A stretch of DNA of 64,000 nt, taken from the NCBI GenBank assembly GCA_024349245.1, contig JALDNG010000771.1, forward strand, positions 23,293 through 87,292, in the 5' to 3' direction. Shown in pieces: positions 1 through 13,100 of the stretch. Source of the DNA: Neodontobutis hainanensis (Eukaryota > Chordata > Actinopteri > Gobiiformes > Odontobutidae). Numbering within the stretch: the stretch's first letter is position 1; every line of letters starts with the position of its first letter. The position numbers and the translations under genes were made by a program. The notes under the pieces were generated by a model, which saw only the letters and a list, made by a program, of their open reading frames with translations, had not been told where the DNA came from and ran no database searches.

Positions 1-539
1 TTGTTTCATGCAGAGGGCCCAGGTTTTGCTTTCTAAATGTATCTGACAAACATCTGTAAAGCAGCCTCTTGGATGTGGAGGAGGGGCCAGGCCCTGAAGA
101 TGAGACCTAAATAGCTCTTGGGGATGTGTGAGCTACAAAAACACAGGAAAAGATGGATGCAGCATGTTATCAGAGAACACTGGAGGAAATAAACATTAAA
201 TAAATTCTGGGGTAACAATAAATTTCTATTTTTTTTTGGTTTTTGATTGAATAGAAAATAGCATTAGCATCTGTATACGCACTTATACACAAGGTTATAC
301 TTAAATATTAAAACGGAAAAGAAAATACTCTTGCAATGGTGAAATACTCAACTCATGTTTAAATGTGTAGTTATTAAAAGCTTACAATACACAAGCAAAG
401 ATACAGTATTGTGGTATATTTTGTTTGTTTGGTGATTTTTAAAAAACCTTACATTATTATCTTCACGAGAACAGCAGGACACATCACAGATGCTTCTTTT
501 TGTCCAAACCTCGTCACGTGCAGCTCATTATGACACATT
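1..539. other. Upstream flank, no gene seen
   Basis: AT-rich sequence with no convincing coding exon, RNA gene or named repeat on either strand. The open frames here are short and have neither splice context nor recognisable protein motifs. Confidence 0.5.
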
Positions 540-1080
540 AACACCTCCATCGGTCCGACCCTTCTGTGATTTATTGATCTGTTTTTGTTTCTAGACCCCT
601 AAGACCCCTGGCCTTCACGAGCAGCTCTGCGTGCGTAAGGGCCTCTCTGCCCCCACCTGCCGCGCTCCACGGCCCCTCCTCACTTCAGGGACCCCGCTAT
701 TGTTGTGCGTCCCGGGCCGTACCAAGTGCTGCCTGACGCGGGGGTGTCCTGATCCTTTTGTGGGAGGGGGGCTACAGGAGGTGTCCGTTTGTGGAGATGC
801 ACCTGAGTTAGCATCACGACCGTTAGCTGCACCACATTTCCCTTTTCTTTTGTTTTTGGGATATTATTTTTTGTGGATTTGACGTAAACGGTGGCTGTAA
901 TAAGCGAGTGTAGGGCGTGCAGCGTTCGGAAATAAAAAAAAAAAACAAAGCACATTGACGAGATTGAAACCCACCGCGGAGGCAGCAGAAGAAGAAGAGG
1001 AGGAGGAGGAGGTAGAGGAGAGCCTTCTGGACTATTGTCTCTCCCCGTGTCGGACTCACACTGGCCTCAGTCATTTAAAC
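540..1080 (+). promoter_or_regulatory. Putative promoter and 5' UTR of cntnap2
   Basis: The 540 bases before the signal-peptide ATG are clearly more GC-rich than the flank (about 600-830) and end in a GAA/GAG-rich purine tract (980-1,022). I see no TATA box at a sensible distance. The assignment rests only on position upstream of exon 1, so the transcription start is not fixed. Confidence 0.35.
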
Positions 1081-1144
1081 ATGTTGTTACTACTGCCGTT
1101 TCTGTGCGCACTGAGCAGCTCCTCCGCAGCGTCCACCGCATCCC
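1081..1144 (+). CDS. cntnap2: cntnap2 exon 1: signal peptide
   Basis: The ATG at 1,081 opens MLLLLPFLCALSSSSAAS, a short leucine-rich hydrophobic signal peptide with small residues at the likely cleavage site. The exon ends one base into a codon at a gtgagt donor (1,145). That phase fits exon 2 exactly (C + GC gives Arg). No upstream in-frame ATG competes. Confidence 0.8.
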
Positions 1145-4100
1145 GTGAGTACCACAAACATCACAAACATCATACAGCACATACAGCACAGACATCACAG
1201 AGCACACACACCACAGACATCACCGAGAGCACGTAAAGCACAGACATCAGAGAGCACATACACCACAAACATGACAAACATCACACACACCACAGACATC
1301 ACAAACATCACCGAGAGCACGTACAGCACACACACCACAGACATCACAGCGAGCACCTAAAGCACACACACAATGAAGGATGCAGCGAGCGGTGCGTTCG
1401 TAATGACCACAGCCAGAGCAGCACCTCGCACAGGCCCGGTTTGAGGGTGTCCCAGTCTCAAGGTGCGTCCTCTGGGCAGGATTTCAGGGCCATAGCCTGG
1501 GGTTAGCCCTTGGTGAGAGTCGTGGCCTGTTATGAAGTCGCCTGAGTCAGTAATAATTATTCAAAGCACAATAATAAAGCAAAAGATGTAGGGATTAAAC
1601 AAAAGTACTAGTTTATGGGGTTGGATCATGTAGTTATTTACTATACAGCTTTGATTTTTCCTCAATAAGCTTGTAGCATGGATGTAAGGTTGAGAAGAGT
1701 GGTCAGTTTAATCGTTTTTCTAGACATAGTCGTGTCATTGTATGCATAAGTTATGAAACAAAAGTGCTTGTTTAATTTGGCTTTACATGAATGAATGGAT
1801 TATAATATTGTTTATTTGTTTGCTTTAAAACGCCTTAAACATGATGCATTACACTTAAAGAGCCAGATATTATGACATCAGTGTTTAATAAACCCCAGCC
1901 ACAGCCCTGAGTGAGGTCCAGGACCTGCTCTCAAAGTACAAAGCATCATGTTAAAGGTGTCATGGAGCAAATACAAGTGACTGAAAGAAATAAAAACTAC
2001 AACATGCCATAACTATGTGGACTTTTGAGATACTTTTGTGATACTGTGAAAAGTAGAAACAGTAAAAAAAAAAAGGTCTAGTTTAATCCCGATTCTTTTC
2101 TAAATTTAGCCTCGCTTTTGTTTTTTTGGCCTGTTTTGACCAGTGTTCGTCCAGGTTCTTGTTTGAATAATACCTTTTAAATTGAATCAAAGAGTGTCCA
2201 AAACCGCAGATCATATCATTATTGTCATATTTATCACAGTTTTTTTTAATCAGATGCAATCTCAAAGGCAGATAACTTCTACTTCTATACTTCTATAGTA
2301 CTTACGCATATAGAGCTTTTCAAGATGCCCAAAGATCTTAGTTTGTGAAGCTCTGGTCTTTTCATCTGGAAAGAATAAATCTACAGTGGTGCACCCATGG
2401 TAAACCCTCAAACTCCGGACGAAGAGGACGAGAGGCTCAGCTGATTATTGAAAACCAGGAAACGTAAATAAGTGCTGTTCAGTGTGACGTGTGAAGGTGT
2501 GAATCATTGTTGGGTTGTGTTGGTGCCACAGGCCGGTGTGAGGACAGTCTGGCCACTCCTCGGCCCTACAGCTCCTTCAGCAGTTCCTCAGTGTTCGGAC
2601 AAGGACACGGAGCGGGTAACGCCAAACTCCAGCGACAACAAGGTACAGCCCTGTCTTGTTCTGTCTGTGTCGTGTTCATCTGCCCCGGGACAGTTTGATT
2701 CAAAAATATTCACCTCCCTGTCGCTGGATCAGGGGCTGGGGGCTGGTCTCCTTTGGACTCGGACCATTACCAGTGGCTCCAGGTGGACTTGGGCTCGAGG
2801 AAAGAGGTGGTTGCCGTGGCGACGCAGGGACGGTATGGCAGCTCGGACTGGACCAGCAAGTACCGGCTGCTCTACAGCGACACAGAGAAAAACTGGAGGC
2901 CGTATGAACAGGACGGGAACACCTGGGTAACACCTTCTGAGAGATTATGTGGTTTTATTTTACACACAGTGGGAGCTCCTCAAAGGCTGAATCTCGTTAA
3001 AAACAAAGACCTAGTCGTTTTATTGTCTGAAGTGTATTATAACATGTCTTTATCCTCTCGCCCAGACGCTTGAGGGCAACGTGAACAGTGAGAGGGTGGT
3101 GCGTCATGAGCTGCAGCATTCAATCATCGCCGCTACGCTCGCTTCGCCCCTTTGGCCTGGAACAACAAGGGACGATCGGAGTCCGTCTGAGCTCTACGGC
3201 TGCTCTTACTGTGAGTACAGGCAGGAAGTCTGTGTATTAACGGATAACAAGCAATAAACGCCTCAAAAGTGTCCTCAGCTTCACAAAAGTGGACAGTGGA
3301 AAACTAAAATTTGTACATTTCTTTAGTTTACAGCCTCATCCTAATATTTAATAGAAAATGAATGACAGGAAATGTTTCTACTTTCCTTCTTTTGGGTCTA
3401 ATGCCAGGCCCTTGTCCCATAATTCTGCTACTTATATATTATATTGCAAAGAGGGTCTGGAATCTTTTTATGCCAATGCAAGGGTAGAGTCAATGAAATC
3501 AAATCTGAAACTGCTGCTGACATCACATTATATCAGGTAACTTCAGTTTGTCTCTCTCTGCCAGTAGTTTACAGATTTAATCCTCGTGTTCCGCTAAATA
3601 TTACGTGTGTATTTTGATACAATTCAAAAACTGTCCAAGTTGAAATTTAAGAAAGTCATGTCCATCTCAATATTCAACAGCCATCTTTTCTGTCCTTCTG
3701 TTTCCAGGGGCCAATGTGATTAGTTTCGACGCCAAAGCATCATCTCGCATCGTTTTAAAACAAGCGTTTGAAGATTTTAAAAGACGTGATCTCTCTGAAG
3801 TTTCGAACCACAGCCGGAGACGGGGTGCTGCTTCACGGAGAGGGCCAGCAGGGGGATTACATTACACTGGAGCTGCACCGAGCCAGACTCCAGCTCCTCA
3901 TCAATCTGGGTAGAGTTACAACATTATCTCAGCTGTAATGAGTATAAACATGTTTAAGGCAATACATTATCTATGACATTAGAGTAGAGTTACAGCCCTT
4001 TCTCCTTTGTTTTCTTGTTTAAACTTTTCCCTTTGTCAGAACTAAACCCTGTGTCGTTTGTCTTCAGGGAGCGACCAGTACGGCTCCATTCAGGGACACA

Positions 4101-7100
4101 CCTCAGTGACCAGCGGCAGTTTACTGGGACGACCACTGGCACTCGGTCCTGATCGAACGCTACAGAAGAAATGTCAACTTCACTCTGGACCACCACACGC
4201 AGCAGTTCAGGACAAATGGAGAGTTCGACCACCTGGACCTGGACCACGAGGTAAACCTTTCACACCCTTAAGGTTTGACATGAAAGATTTGTGAACACAA
4301 AGTGATGGGATGTCGGGGTTAGGGGATGACATTATGGTGGGATAAAGGGATGAGATGGATCATATTTAATGAAAGCTTGCATCTCGGTGCTAATGGAAGG
4401 ATGTGGAGAATAACTGGCCAGAAGTAAAGACTGGAAAAAAAAAGAAGCTAGGACTGATGGTAGAAAACATGTGTGCACCTTAGTGGTTTACTAGGTTCGG
4501 TTTCACGAGAGTAGAATCAGTGAATGATTAAATGCAATAACCATGAACCAGAGGAAAAAGTTTTATATATTTATTGGACAGAAAAAACTTAACATTTTAT
4601 CCTTTGACGGCGAATTCCAGAATTACTTACTTAGCCTTTAGAAATTTTAATAAATAAATCAAGAAATTTTACTTATTAACCCTTTTAGGAGTATGCAGTT
4701 ATTTATTATTTCTTTTAATGGGGACTACGTTAACCTTAGTTACACCTGGCAGCCCTGTCCCAGAAAAAACCTGTTGCTTAAACTATTACAAGAAATCTGA
4801 TTCAAAACGAAAGTATTGCAAAATAAACGGAGGAACAGAAACTGGAGCCAGTACCGAGAGATAAAAACAGGAATAAACACTTTAAAAGGGGATCTTGTGG
4901 AATAAGCTGAAAAAATAAAGGTGATGTTAAGGTGGCTAAGGTGTGTTTGAGGCGTGGCCTCGCTCCCGAAGTTTACACATTAACTTCAATTGTTATTGCT
5001 GTGTCTATAGTCGCTTTTACCGTATCTAATAGATCTACTTACATCCCAATAATATTAGGGAATTATAGGCAATAGACCTTTTTCATTTATACAACTAAAT
5101 GTAGTTTTGGATTTGTATTAATGTTATTAAACTGTATGGTTTATAAAAATAATAGATTAGATTTTTAACCACCACCAAACACACTTACACTTTCATGCAC
5201 CAGTTCCACAGACGCTGGAGGCACAAGGACACAACGCAGGGATCAAACTGGCAACCTTCTGGTTCTTGGCCTGCTCTACCTCCTGAGCCTCTGTCATCTG
5301 TGAGTTTAAACTCTCTCTCTGTCCTGCCGTGTCCTCAGATCTGTTTTGGAGGACTGCCCACGTCCTCGAAGCCCAGTTCAGGAGGTCGGGATAACTTTGT
5401 CGGCTGCATGGAGGGCATCACCTACAACGGAAACAACATCACTAACCTCATCCTCAGGACGAAGGTGGTCGACACCTCCAGCTTTGTAAGACCACTCTGT
5501 TTTCTGCTCATGAGTGTCTTATAATGGTTTAAGTTCAACAGTAATGCTCTTTATAGTAAAGACCGGACTAACTCTGTCTCCTTCACTAACACTGACCTCC
5601 GAGAGTCTGGACCTGGTCTAAGACTGGACTAACTCTGTCTCCTTCACTAACACTGACCTCTGTGAGTCTGGACCTGGTCTAAGACTGGACTAACTCTGTC
5701 TGGACCTGGTCTAAGACTGGACTAACTCTGTCTCCTTCAAACACTGACCTCCATGAGTCTGGACCTGGTCTAAGACTGGACTAACTCTGTCTGGACCTGG
5801 TCTAAGACTGGACTAACTCTGTCTCCTTCACTAACACTGACCTCTGTGAGTCTGGACCTGGTCTAAGACTGGACTAACTCTGTCTGGACCTGGTCTAAGA
5901 CTGGACTAACTCTGTCTCCTTCAAACACTGACCTCCATGAGTCTGGACCTGGTCTAAGACTGGACTAACTCTGTCTGGACCTGGTCTAAGACTGGACTAA
6001 CTCTGTCTCCTTCACTAACACTGACCTCTGTGAGTCTGGACCTGGTCTAAGACTGGACTAACTCTGTCTGGACCTGGTCTAAGACTGGACTAACTCTGTC
6101 TCCTTCAAACACTGACCTCCATGAGTCTGGACCTGGTCTAAGACTGGACTAACTCTGTCTGGACCTGGTCTAAGACTGGACTAACTCTGTCTCCTTCACT
6201 AACACTGACCTCTGTGACCTGAAGTCTCTGAAGTGTGTTTTTATTTTGTTGACAGAATGAATAAAAGTGTTGGCGTAGAATTTTAGCAGTTGTGTGAGAT
6301 TGTAGAGTGTATGTTCCTGTGTTTAAATCCCGTCCCTCTTTTCCTCGTCTCCTTCCCTTCAGCGTAACCTGACTTTCTCCTGCGCCGAGTCCAACTCCTT
6401 CCCCGTCTTCTTTAACTCCACGTCCTTCCTGCGGCTGCCGGGGCAGAGTGACAGCGACACTCTCTCAGTCAGTTTGTCTTTCAGGACGTGGAACCCCAAC
6501 GGGCTCCTGCTGTTCACCGCTCTGGCCGACGGCTGGGTCGAGGTCGGGCTGACGGACGGGAAAGTGACCGTTTATATGAACGTGACCCAGAAGAAGAACA
6601 TGCACATTGACATCTCTTCAGGTGAGTGTTTCGTGTTTCTAAGAAAAAAGTCTGAATATTGAGCTCCGTTTCTTTATTGGCAAACTGACAGAAAATACAA
6701 TATTCCACATAAAGCTAAACAACACGAGGAGAAAGGACACGGTAAAGAAACTATTCACCTCGGCTTCCTTTTTAAATAGGGAAAGTTACGGCTACACTTG
6801 AACACAGCGCCACTCTCTGGCTGGAGGAAAGTACTGGAAATGCAATTCTGGTTAAAGGCAGTTATTATCCTCAGTTTCAGATAAAAACAGATTATGATTT
6901 AATCTTAAATTGTGATTAAACCTAATTTCTTTCAGGCTCTGGTCTGAACAATGGACAGTGGCACAGCGTTCATTTAAACGTTGGACAACTACGCCATGTT
7001 GACGATCGACGGAGACGAGGCGTCCACCGTCCGCACAGCCATCCCCATCCAGATCCAGACCGGAGGAACCTACTACTTTGGAGGTGAAGGAGTGAAATAT

Positions 7101-10100
7101 ATCTCTGTTCTGTTCCCTAATCCTGGGATGGCCTTTGGACCACAGCATCACACTTTCCTTTTAAGTGGGACATGGACTAATGTTTGGGTTGTTTTAATAA
7201 TCTAGTTAAGAAGAAGTTAAACCACAGACGGAAATAAGAATGAACACAACCCAGACATAAATACAGCACTGGGTCCTTTAGCCTCTGTCAGGTCCTGTGC
7301 AACTGGACTGTAAGCAACTGTCTCAATGTTTATTTACAAGTAGAGACTATCCAAGCGGCACGTTTCTCACTTCTACTCTATTTCGTACTAACAGGGGTCC
7401 AGTTTATCGGCCTGTTTTCTTTATTATATGCGTCGTGTGGTAGAGCCTCACTCACTAACCTCTGGAGTTAAGTCCTCGTCCCGGGACAGAACAGTTACAG
7501 AAGGTGTCTGTCCAGCAGAGGGCACTGTGTCAGAGAGACAGACTTGATTTTAGTGATCTACCATCAACATGAAAACAAGAATATATATATTTTTAAGTTA
7601 AAAGTGACGCAGTGTGGCTTTAAGTAAATACATTTTCTTTTCTTATTAGTGGACATTACAAAGACAGTATGTCACCGTGTCTAGTGTGGACTGGTCTGTT
7701 TCAGAATGAATACAAAGGTCCTTTAGTGTCAGTAAAAAGCTAATTTAAAGCATTTTACATTTATTCCTATCTGTGCTGGAGGACAAAATTGAGTGAGTGA
7801 TACAAATTATTGCATCCAAAAGCATATACAAGTACACTAGCTCTTATTGTGGGCCTCAAGTTCAAAACAGATTAGACAGTATAAAGTAAACATTTCCGTA
7901 TTATGAGCATTTCTTCTGATGTTTTCAGGTTACTTCCTCCAGACGCACCACCAGGCCCTGCAGCGCTCCTTCCAGGGCTGTATGCAGATGATCCACATCG
8001 ACCACCTCGCTGACCTCAGAGCCGTGGAGCAGGGTCACATCGGCAGATTCGAGAACGCCAGCCTGGATATGTGCGCTATTGTCGACAGGTATTTAAATCA
8101 CAAAACCTCCTCACTTCTGTAAAACATCCCTTTATATCAGTGCTACCTTTTACTGCCACTGTTGTCCAGGTGCGTTCTAATCCCTGTGAACACGCCGGAC
8201 ACTGCTCTCAGACCTGGGACACCTTCAGCTGTAACTGTAACGGCACTGGATACACTGGAGCGATATGCCATATGCGTAAGTTCACAAAATGATTCATTTA
8301 GGTGCCACTCTGTCACTGTGCACCGTGTTTAGGAAATTGAAAACATGAAGCAAAATGTAAAATTGGTGCAGATCTGCAAAGCTCGTGTACAAAGACAAGT
8401 TCTAGCCTAAACGCAGAACATTATACATCGAACACTTTCACTAAATGAGTCCTGTGTTTTCTCTAAAGCCATGTATCAACAGTCCTGTGAGGAGTATAAA
8501 CACCGAGGGGGGACTTCAGGGACCTACTGGATCGACCCAGACGGCAGTGGACCTATGGCTCCGTTCAGAGTCAGCTGTGACATGACAGGTTAAATACATT
8601 TCTGGTGTTTACTTACACTTCCACAGACAGACCCTGAGACGCGTCGCCTCTTGTAGCCGACTTTGTTCTGTTGAGATAAAATTATAGTTTTTCATCCAAT
8701 CATAAGAATCATATGGAAAAATAAACCAGCTGTGGTCATGGCTTTATTTAAAATCAAGAAAAAGTCCCATAAAAGTCTCAGTGTGTGTTATGACCTTTAG
8801 AACTATATAAGATCTCAGTGTCATTGTTTATGAAGCAGACGCCTCTTCAGGGGTTTTACCCAAACCGTCCTGTACCCACAGTGGAAACAAGGCTTTACAC
8901 TACCCACCCCACATGAAAGCACTTCGGATCAGAGTAGGATAGATAATGGTGAAGATACGTTTACCTGAGGTCAGAGGCCAAACTGCAAACAAACAACAAC
9001 AAAGCCAGCCCTTTAGCCCTGTCCACACACTGACCCACACAGACTCCATTAAAGTCTTGTAGTAACTGGATAATACGAGTAAATGCCAGTTCTGTTGGAT
9101 GTCCTTGTAGTTGTGTCTTTCTGTGGAGGGTGGAAACATTAGTTGGTGTGTGTTTTATTCAGAAGACAACATTTGGACCATAATGAAGAACAACATGTCG
9201 GCTCAGACCTCAGTCCCAGCTCCGGGTCAGGACGGCAAGGCGGTCTTTCACATCGACTACAATGTCACTGACGAACAGGTAAAACACGAAGGCATCACTG
9301 TTCATGCCTTTCTGTCGTTGTTAATCTTAAAGATTATATTATACACATGTTAGGTTGTCTAAAAGAATTGTATGTAGACGGCAGGTTTGTGCAAGAATTT
9401 ATGAGTCTAGCTTGTATCTTTACCGTTTGTACACTTTGGCATACATTCTGGTCACTTAATCAGTTCCTTCCTTTTAAATTCATGCATTCGTTAAAATTAA
9501 TTTTGACCTAAACTGCTGGCACATGTAAATATTGTCTTGTGTTCCCAGGTGTTGTCAGTCACTAACAGTGCAGAGTATTGTGAGCAGTATTTAGCCTACG
9601 CCTGCAGGATGTCCCGTCTACTCAACACTCCAGGTACGCCTTTTATTTCTTATTATTTTAATATCAACAAATATTCTGGTCTTTCATGTGAGAGTCATTG
9701 ACTCAAACTGAGATAATACATATTTTCCTCGGCCTAAAGGAGTATTCAAACATCATAGGCTTTATTTTTATTACAATATTCAAAATAGCCACACGTGAGA
9801 AAGTCCTTTATAGAAGTGGATGAAGCGTTAACCTCTGTGTTTTGTCGTGTTTTCGCAGATGGAGTCCCGTTCACCTGGTGGATGGGACGGTCCAATGAGA
9901 AGCACACGTACTGGGGCGGGTCAGGACCGGGCATACAGAAGTGTTCATGTGGCATCGAGCACAACTGCACCAACCCGGGTCACTACTGCAACTGCGACGC
10001 CGACCTGCGCTCCTGGTCAGTGGACGTTATCAGGGCTTTAGTTTTGAAAGCTGTAGAAAAAGTACTGTGGGGCTACTTTTTGCAGCCTTTTAAAACAACA

Positions 10101-13100
10101 ACACATAAATTAGTGACAAAAACTTTACTATTATATATATGAAATTGCTAAAATATTTTGACCTGATACAGCAGTATATTCTCGACATGTTGTACTTAGT
10201 TGAATAATAATCTCTTAAAATGATAAACTATGTAAAGTTAGGTTTGGATTTGAGAAAAAAGAAACTGGGCCTCATGTATTAAAGAAATTCTCTCATAATA
10301 CACCTGTTCTTCATCATCATCATCATTTGTCTCCTGTTTGTTTGTGTAGGAAGGAGGACACTGGGCTGCTGATGTATAAGGACCACTTACCTGTGAGTCA
10401 GGTGGTGGTCGGTGACACAAGGAGATCTGGGTCTGAGGCCAAACTCACAGTGGGACCGCTCAGGTGTCGAGGAGACAGTAAGTATATTTTTAGCATTCTG
10501 AAAAACTCAGATAATTTGTATACCACCATTATTTTCTGTCTTTTTATTGTAGACTACAACATACAATAAAGTGTGTGTACAGTGGTGTTAATGGTAGTGG
10601 TGGTGTTGGTGGTGTTGGTGGTGTTGGTGGTGTTGGTGGTGTTGGTAGTGTTGGTGGTGTTGGTGGTGATGGTGGTGGTGTTGGTGGTGTTGTTGTTGGT
10701 GGTGGTGGTGTTGGTGGTGTTGGTAGTGTTGGTGGTGTTGGTGGTGGTGGTGGTGTTGGTGGTGTTGTTGTTGGTGGTGGTGGTGTGGGTAGTGTTGGTA
10801 GTGTTGGTGGTGTTGGTGTTGGTGGTGTTGGTAGTGTTGGTGTTGTTGGTGGTGTTGGTGGTGGTGTTGGTAGTGTTGGTGTTGGTGGTGTTGGTAGTGT
10901 TGGTGTTGGTGGTGTTGGTGGTGTTGGTGGTGTTGGTGGTGGTGGTAGTGTTGGTGGTGTTTGTAGTGTTGGTGGTGTTGGTGGTGATGGTGGTGGTGGT
11001 AGTGTTGGTAGTGTTGGTGGTGTTGTTGGTGGTGGTGTTGGTAGTGTTGGTAGTGTTGGTGGTGTTGGTGGTGTTGGTGGTGGTGTTGGTGTTGGTGGTG
11101 TTGGTGGTGGTGTTGGTGGTGTTGGTGGTGTTGGTAGTGTTGGTGGTGGTGTTGGTGGTGTTGGTGGTGGTGTTGGTGGTGTTGAAAGTGTTGGTGGTGT
11201 TGGTGGTGGTGGTGGTAGTGTTGGTGGTGTTGGTGGTGGTGTTGGTAGTGTTGGTGGTGGTGTTGGTGGTGTTGGTGGTGGTGTTGGTGGTGTTGGTGGT
11301 GTTGTTGGTGGTGTTGGTGGTGTTGGTGGTGGTGTTGGTGGTGTTGGTGGTGGTGTTGGTGGTGTTGGTGGTGTTGGTGGTGTTTGTGTTGGTGGTGGTG
11401 GTGGTGGTGTTGGTAGTGTTGGTGGTGTTGGTAGTGTTGGTGTTGGTAGTGTTGGTAGTGTTTGTGTTGGTGGTGGTGGTGGTGGTGGTGTTGGTAGTGT
11501 TGGTGGTGTTGTTGGTGGTGGTGTTGGTAGTGTTGGTGGTGTTGGTGTTGGTGGTGTTGGTGGTGTTGGTAGTGTTGGTGGTGGTGGTAGTGTTGGTAGT
11601 GTTGGTGTTGGTGGTGTTGGTGGTGGTGTTGGTGGTGTTGGTGGTGTTGGTGGTGGTGTTGGTGGTGGTGGTGGTGTTGGTGGTGTTGGTAGTGTTGGTG
11701 TTGGTGGTGTTGGTGGTGGTGTTGGTAGTGTTGGTGGTGTTGGTGGTGTTGGTGGTGTTGGTGGTGGTGTTGGTGGTGTTGGTGGTGTTGGTGGAGGTGG
11801 TGTTGGTAGTGTTGGTGGTGTTGGTGGTGGTGGTGGTGTTGGTGGTGTTGGTGGTGGTGGTAGTGTTGGTAGTGTTGGTGTTGGTGGTGTTGGTGGTGGT
11901 GTTGGTAGTGTTGGTGGTGTTGGTGGTGGTGGTGGTGGTGTTGGTGGTGTTGGTGGTGGTGTTGGTGGTGTTGGTGGTGGTGTTGGTGGTGTTGGTGGTG
12001 TTGGTGGTGTTGGTGGAGGTGGTGTTGGTAGTGTTGGTGGTGTTGGTGGTGGTGGTGGTGGTGTTGGTGGTGTTGGTGGTGGTGGTAGTGTTGGTAGTGT
12101 TGGTGTTGGTGGTGTTGGTGGTGGTGTTGGTAGTGTTGGTGGTGTTGGTGGTGGTGTTGGTGGTGGTGGTGTTGGTGGTGGTGTTGGTGGTGTTGGTGGT
12201 GTTGGTGGTGGTGTTGGTGGTGTTGGTGGTGGTGTTGGTAGTGTTGGTGGTGTTGGTGGTGTTGGTGGTGTTGGTGGTGTTGTTGTTGGTGGTGGTGTTG
12301 GTGGTGTGGAAGTGATGAGTGGGAGAATAGAAGTGGTGACAGTGTGGATGGTGAAAAATGGGGGTAAAAGTGGTTCAGTGGTATGATGGTTGTGGTGATG
12401 ATGAGAATGTAGCGTATTGTAGTTGTGTCTTCTTGTGATATATTGCTGTTTTGTTTTGGATGTTGAAAGGGTTTGGCAAATAATACGTCTTTAGCCTACA
12501 CCCTTTTGGTCTGTTCTTATGGAAGTGCATTGTTTTTGAGGACTGAAATAAACTGAATAATTTGCAAATAGCATAGTTTACACTTCATATTGTTCAAACA
12601 AAAAGTGTTATATTTATTTTTCACTTCAGCCATAGCTCATACTTGTCTCTGATTTCCCTTTATACATTCCAAATCACTTTTTTATGTGCCTTATGACGTC
12701 TGACATACATATATTTACATAATTTGATGCATACTCTATTCTGTCTGTAGCAAACTTTTGGAATGGGGCGTCTTTCACAAGCCCCGCCTCCTTCCTGGTC
12801 TTCCCTTCGTTCAGAGGAGACCCCAGCACCGACATCTCCTTCTACTTCAAAACCTCGTCCAATCACGGTGTCTTCCTGGAAAATATTGGACCCACTGACC
12901 TTCTTCACATTGAACTCAGAGGTAAAGGCTCCACACAACCTGGAGGCTGTTGTAGTTTGAGTTTTGACCCTCTAAAGCAGCTGTAGTTTAATTTCTGACC
13001 CTCTAAAGCTGCTGTAGTTTGAGTTATGACCCTCTAAAGCAACTGTAGTTTGAGTTCTGGCCCTCTAAAGCTGCTGTAGTTTGAGTTCTGACCCTCTAAA

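Noticed and set aside
10573..12386. Two overlapping open frames of 580 and 603 codons (Val/Leu-rich and Gly/Val-rich)
   Set aside because: They exist only because the G/T triplet tract keeps phase. The region lies in a cntnap2 intron and no domain or codon pattern supports a protein.
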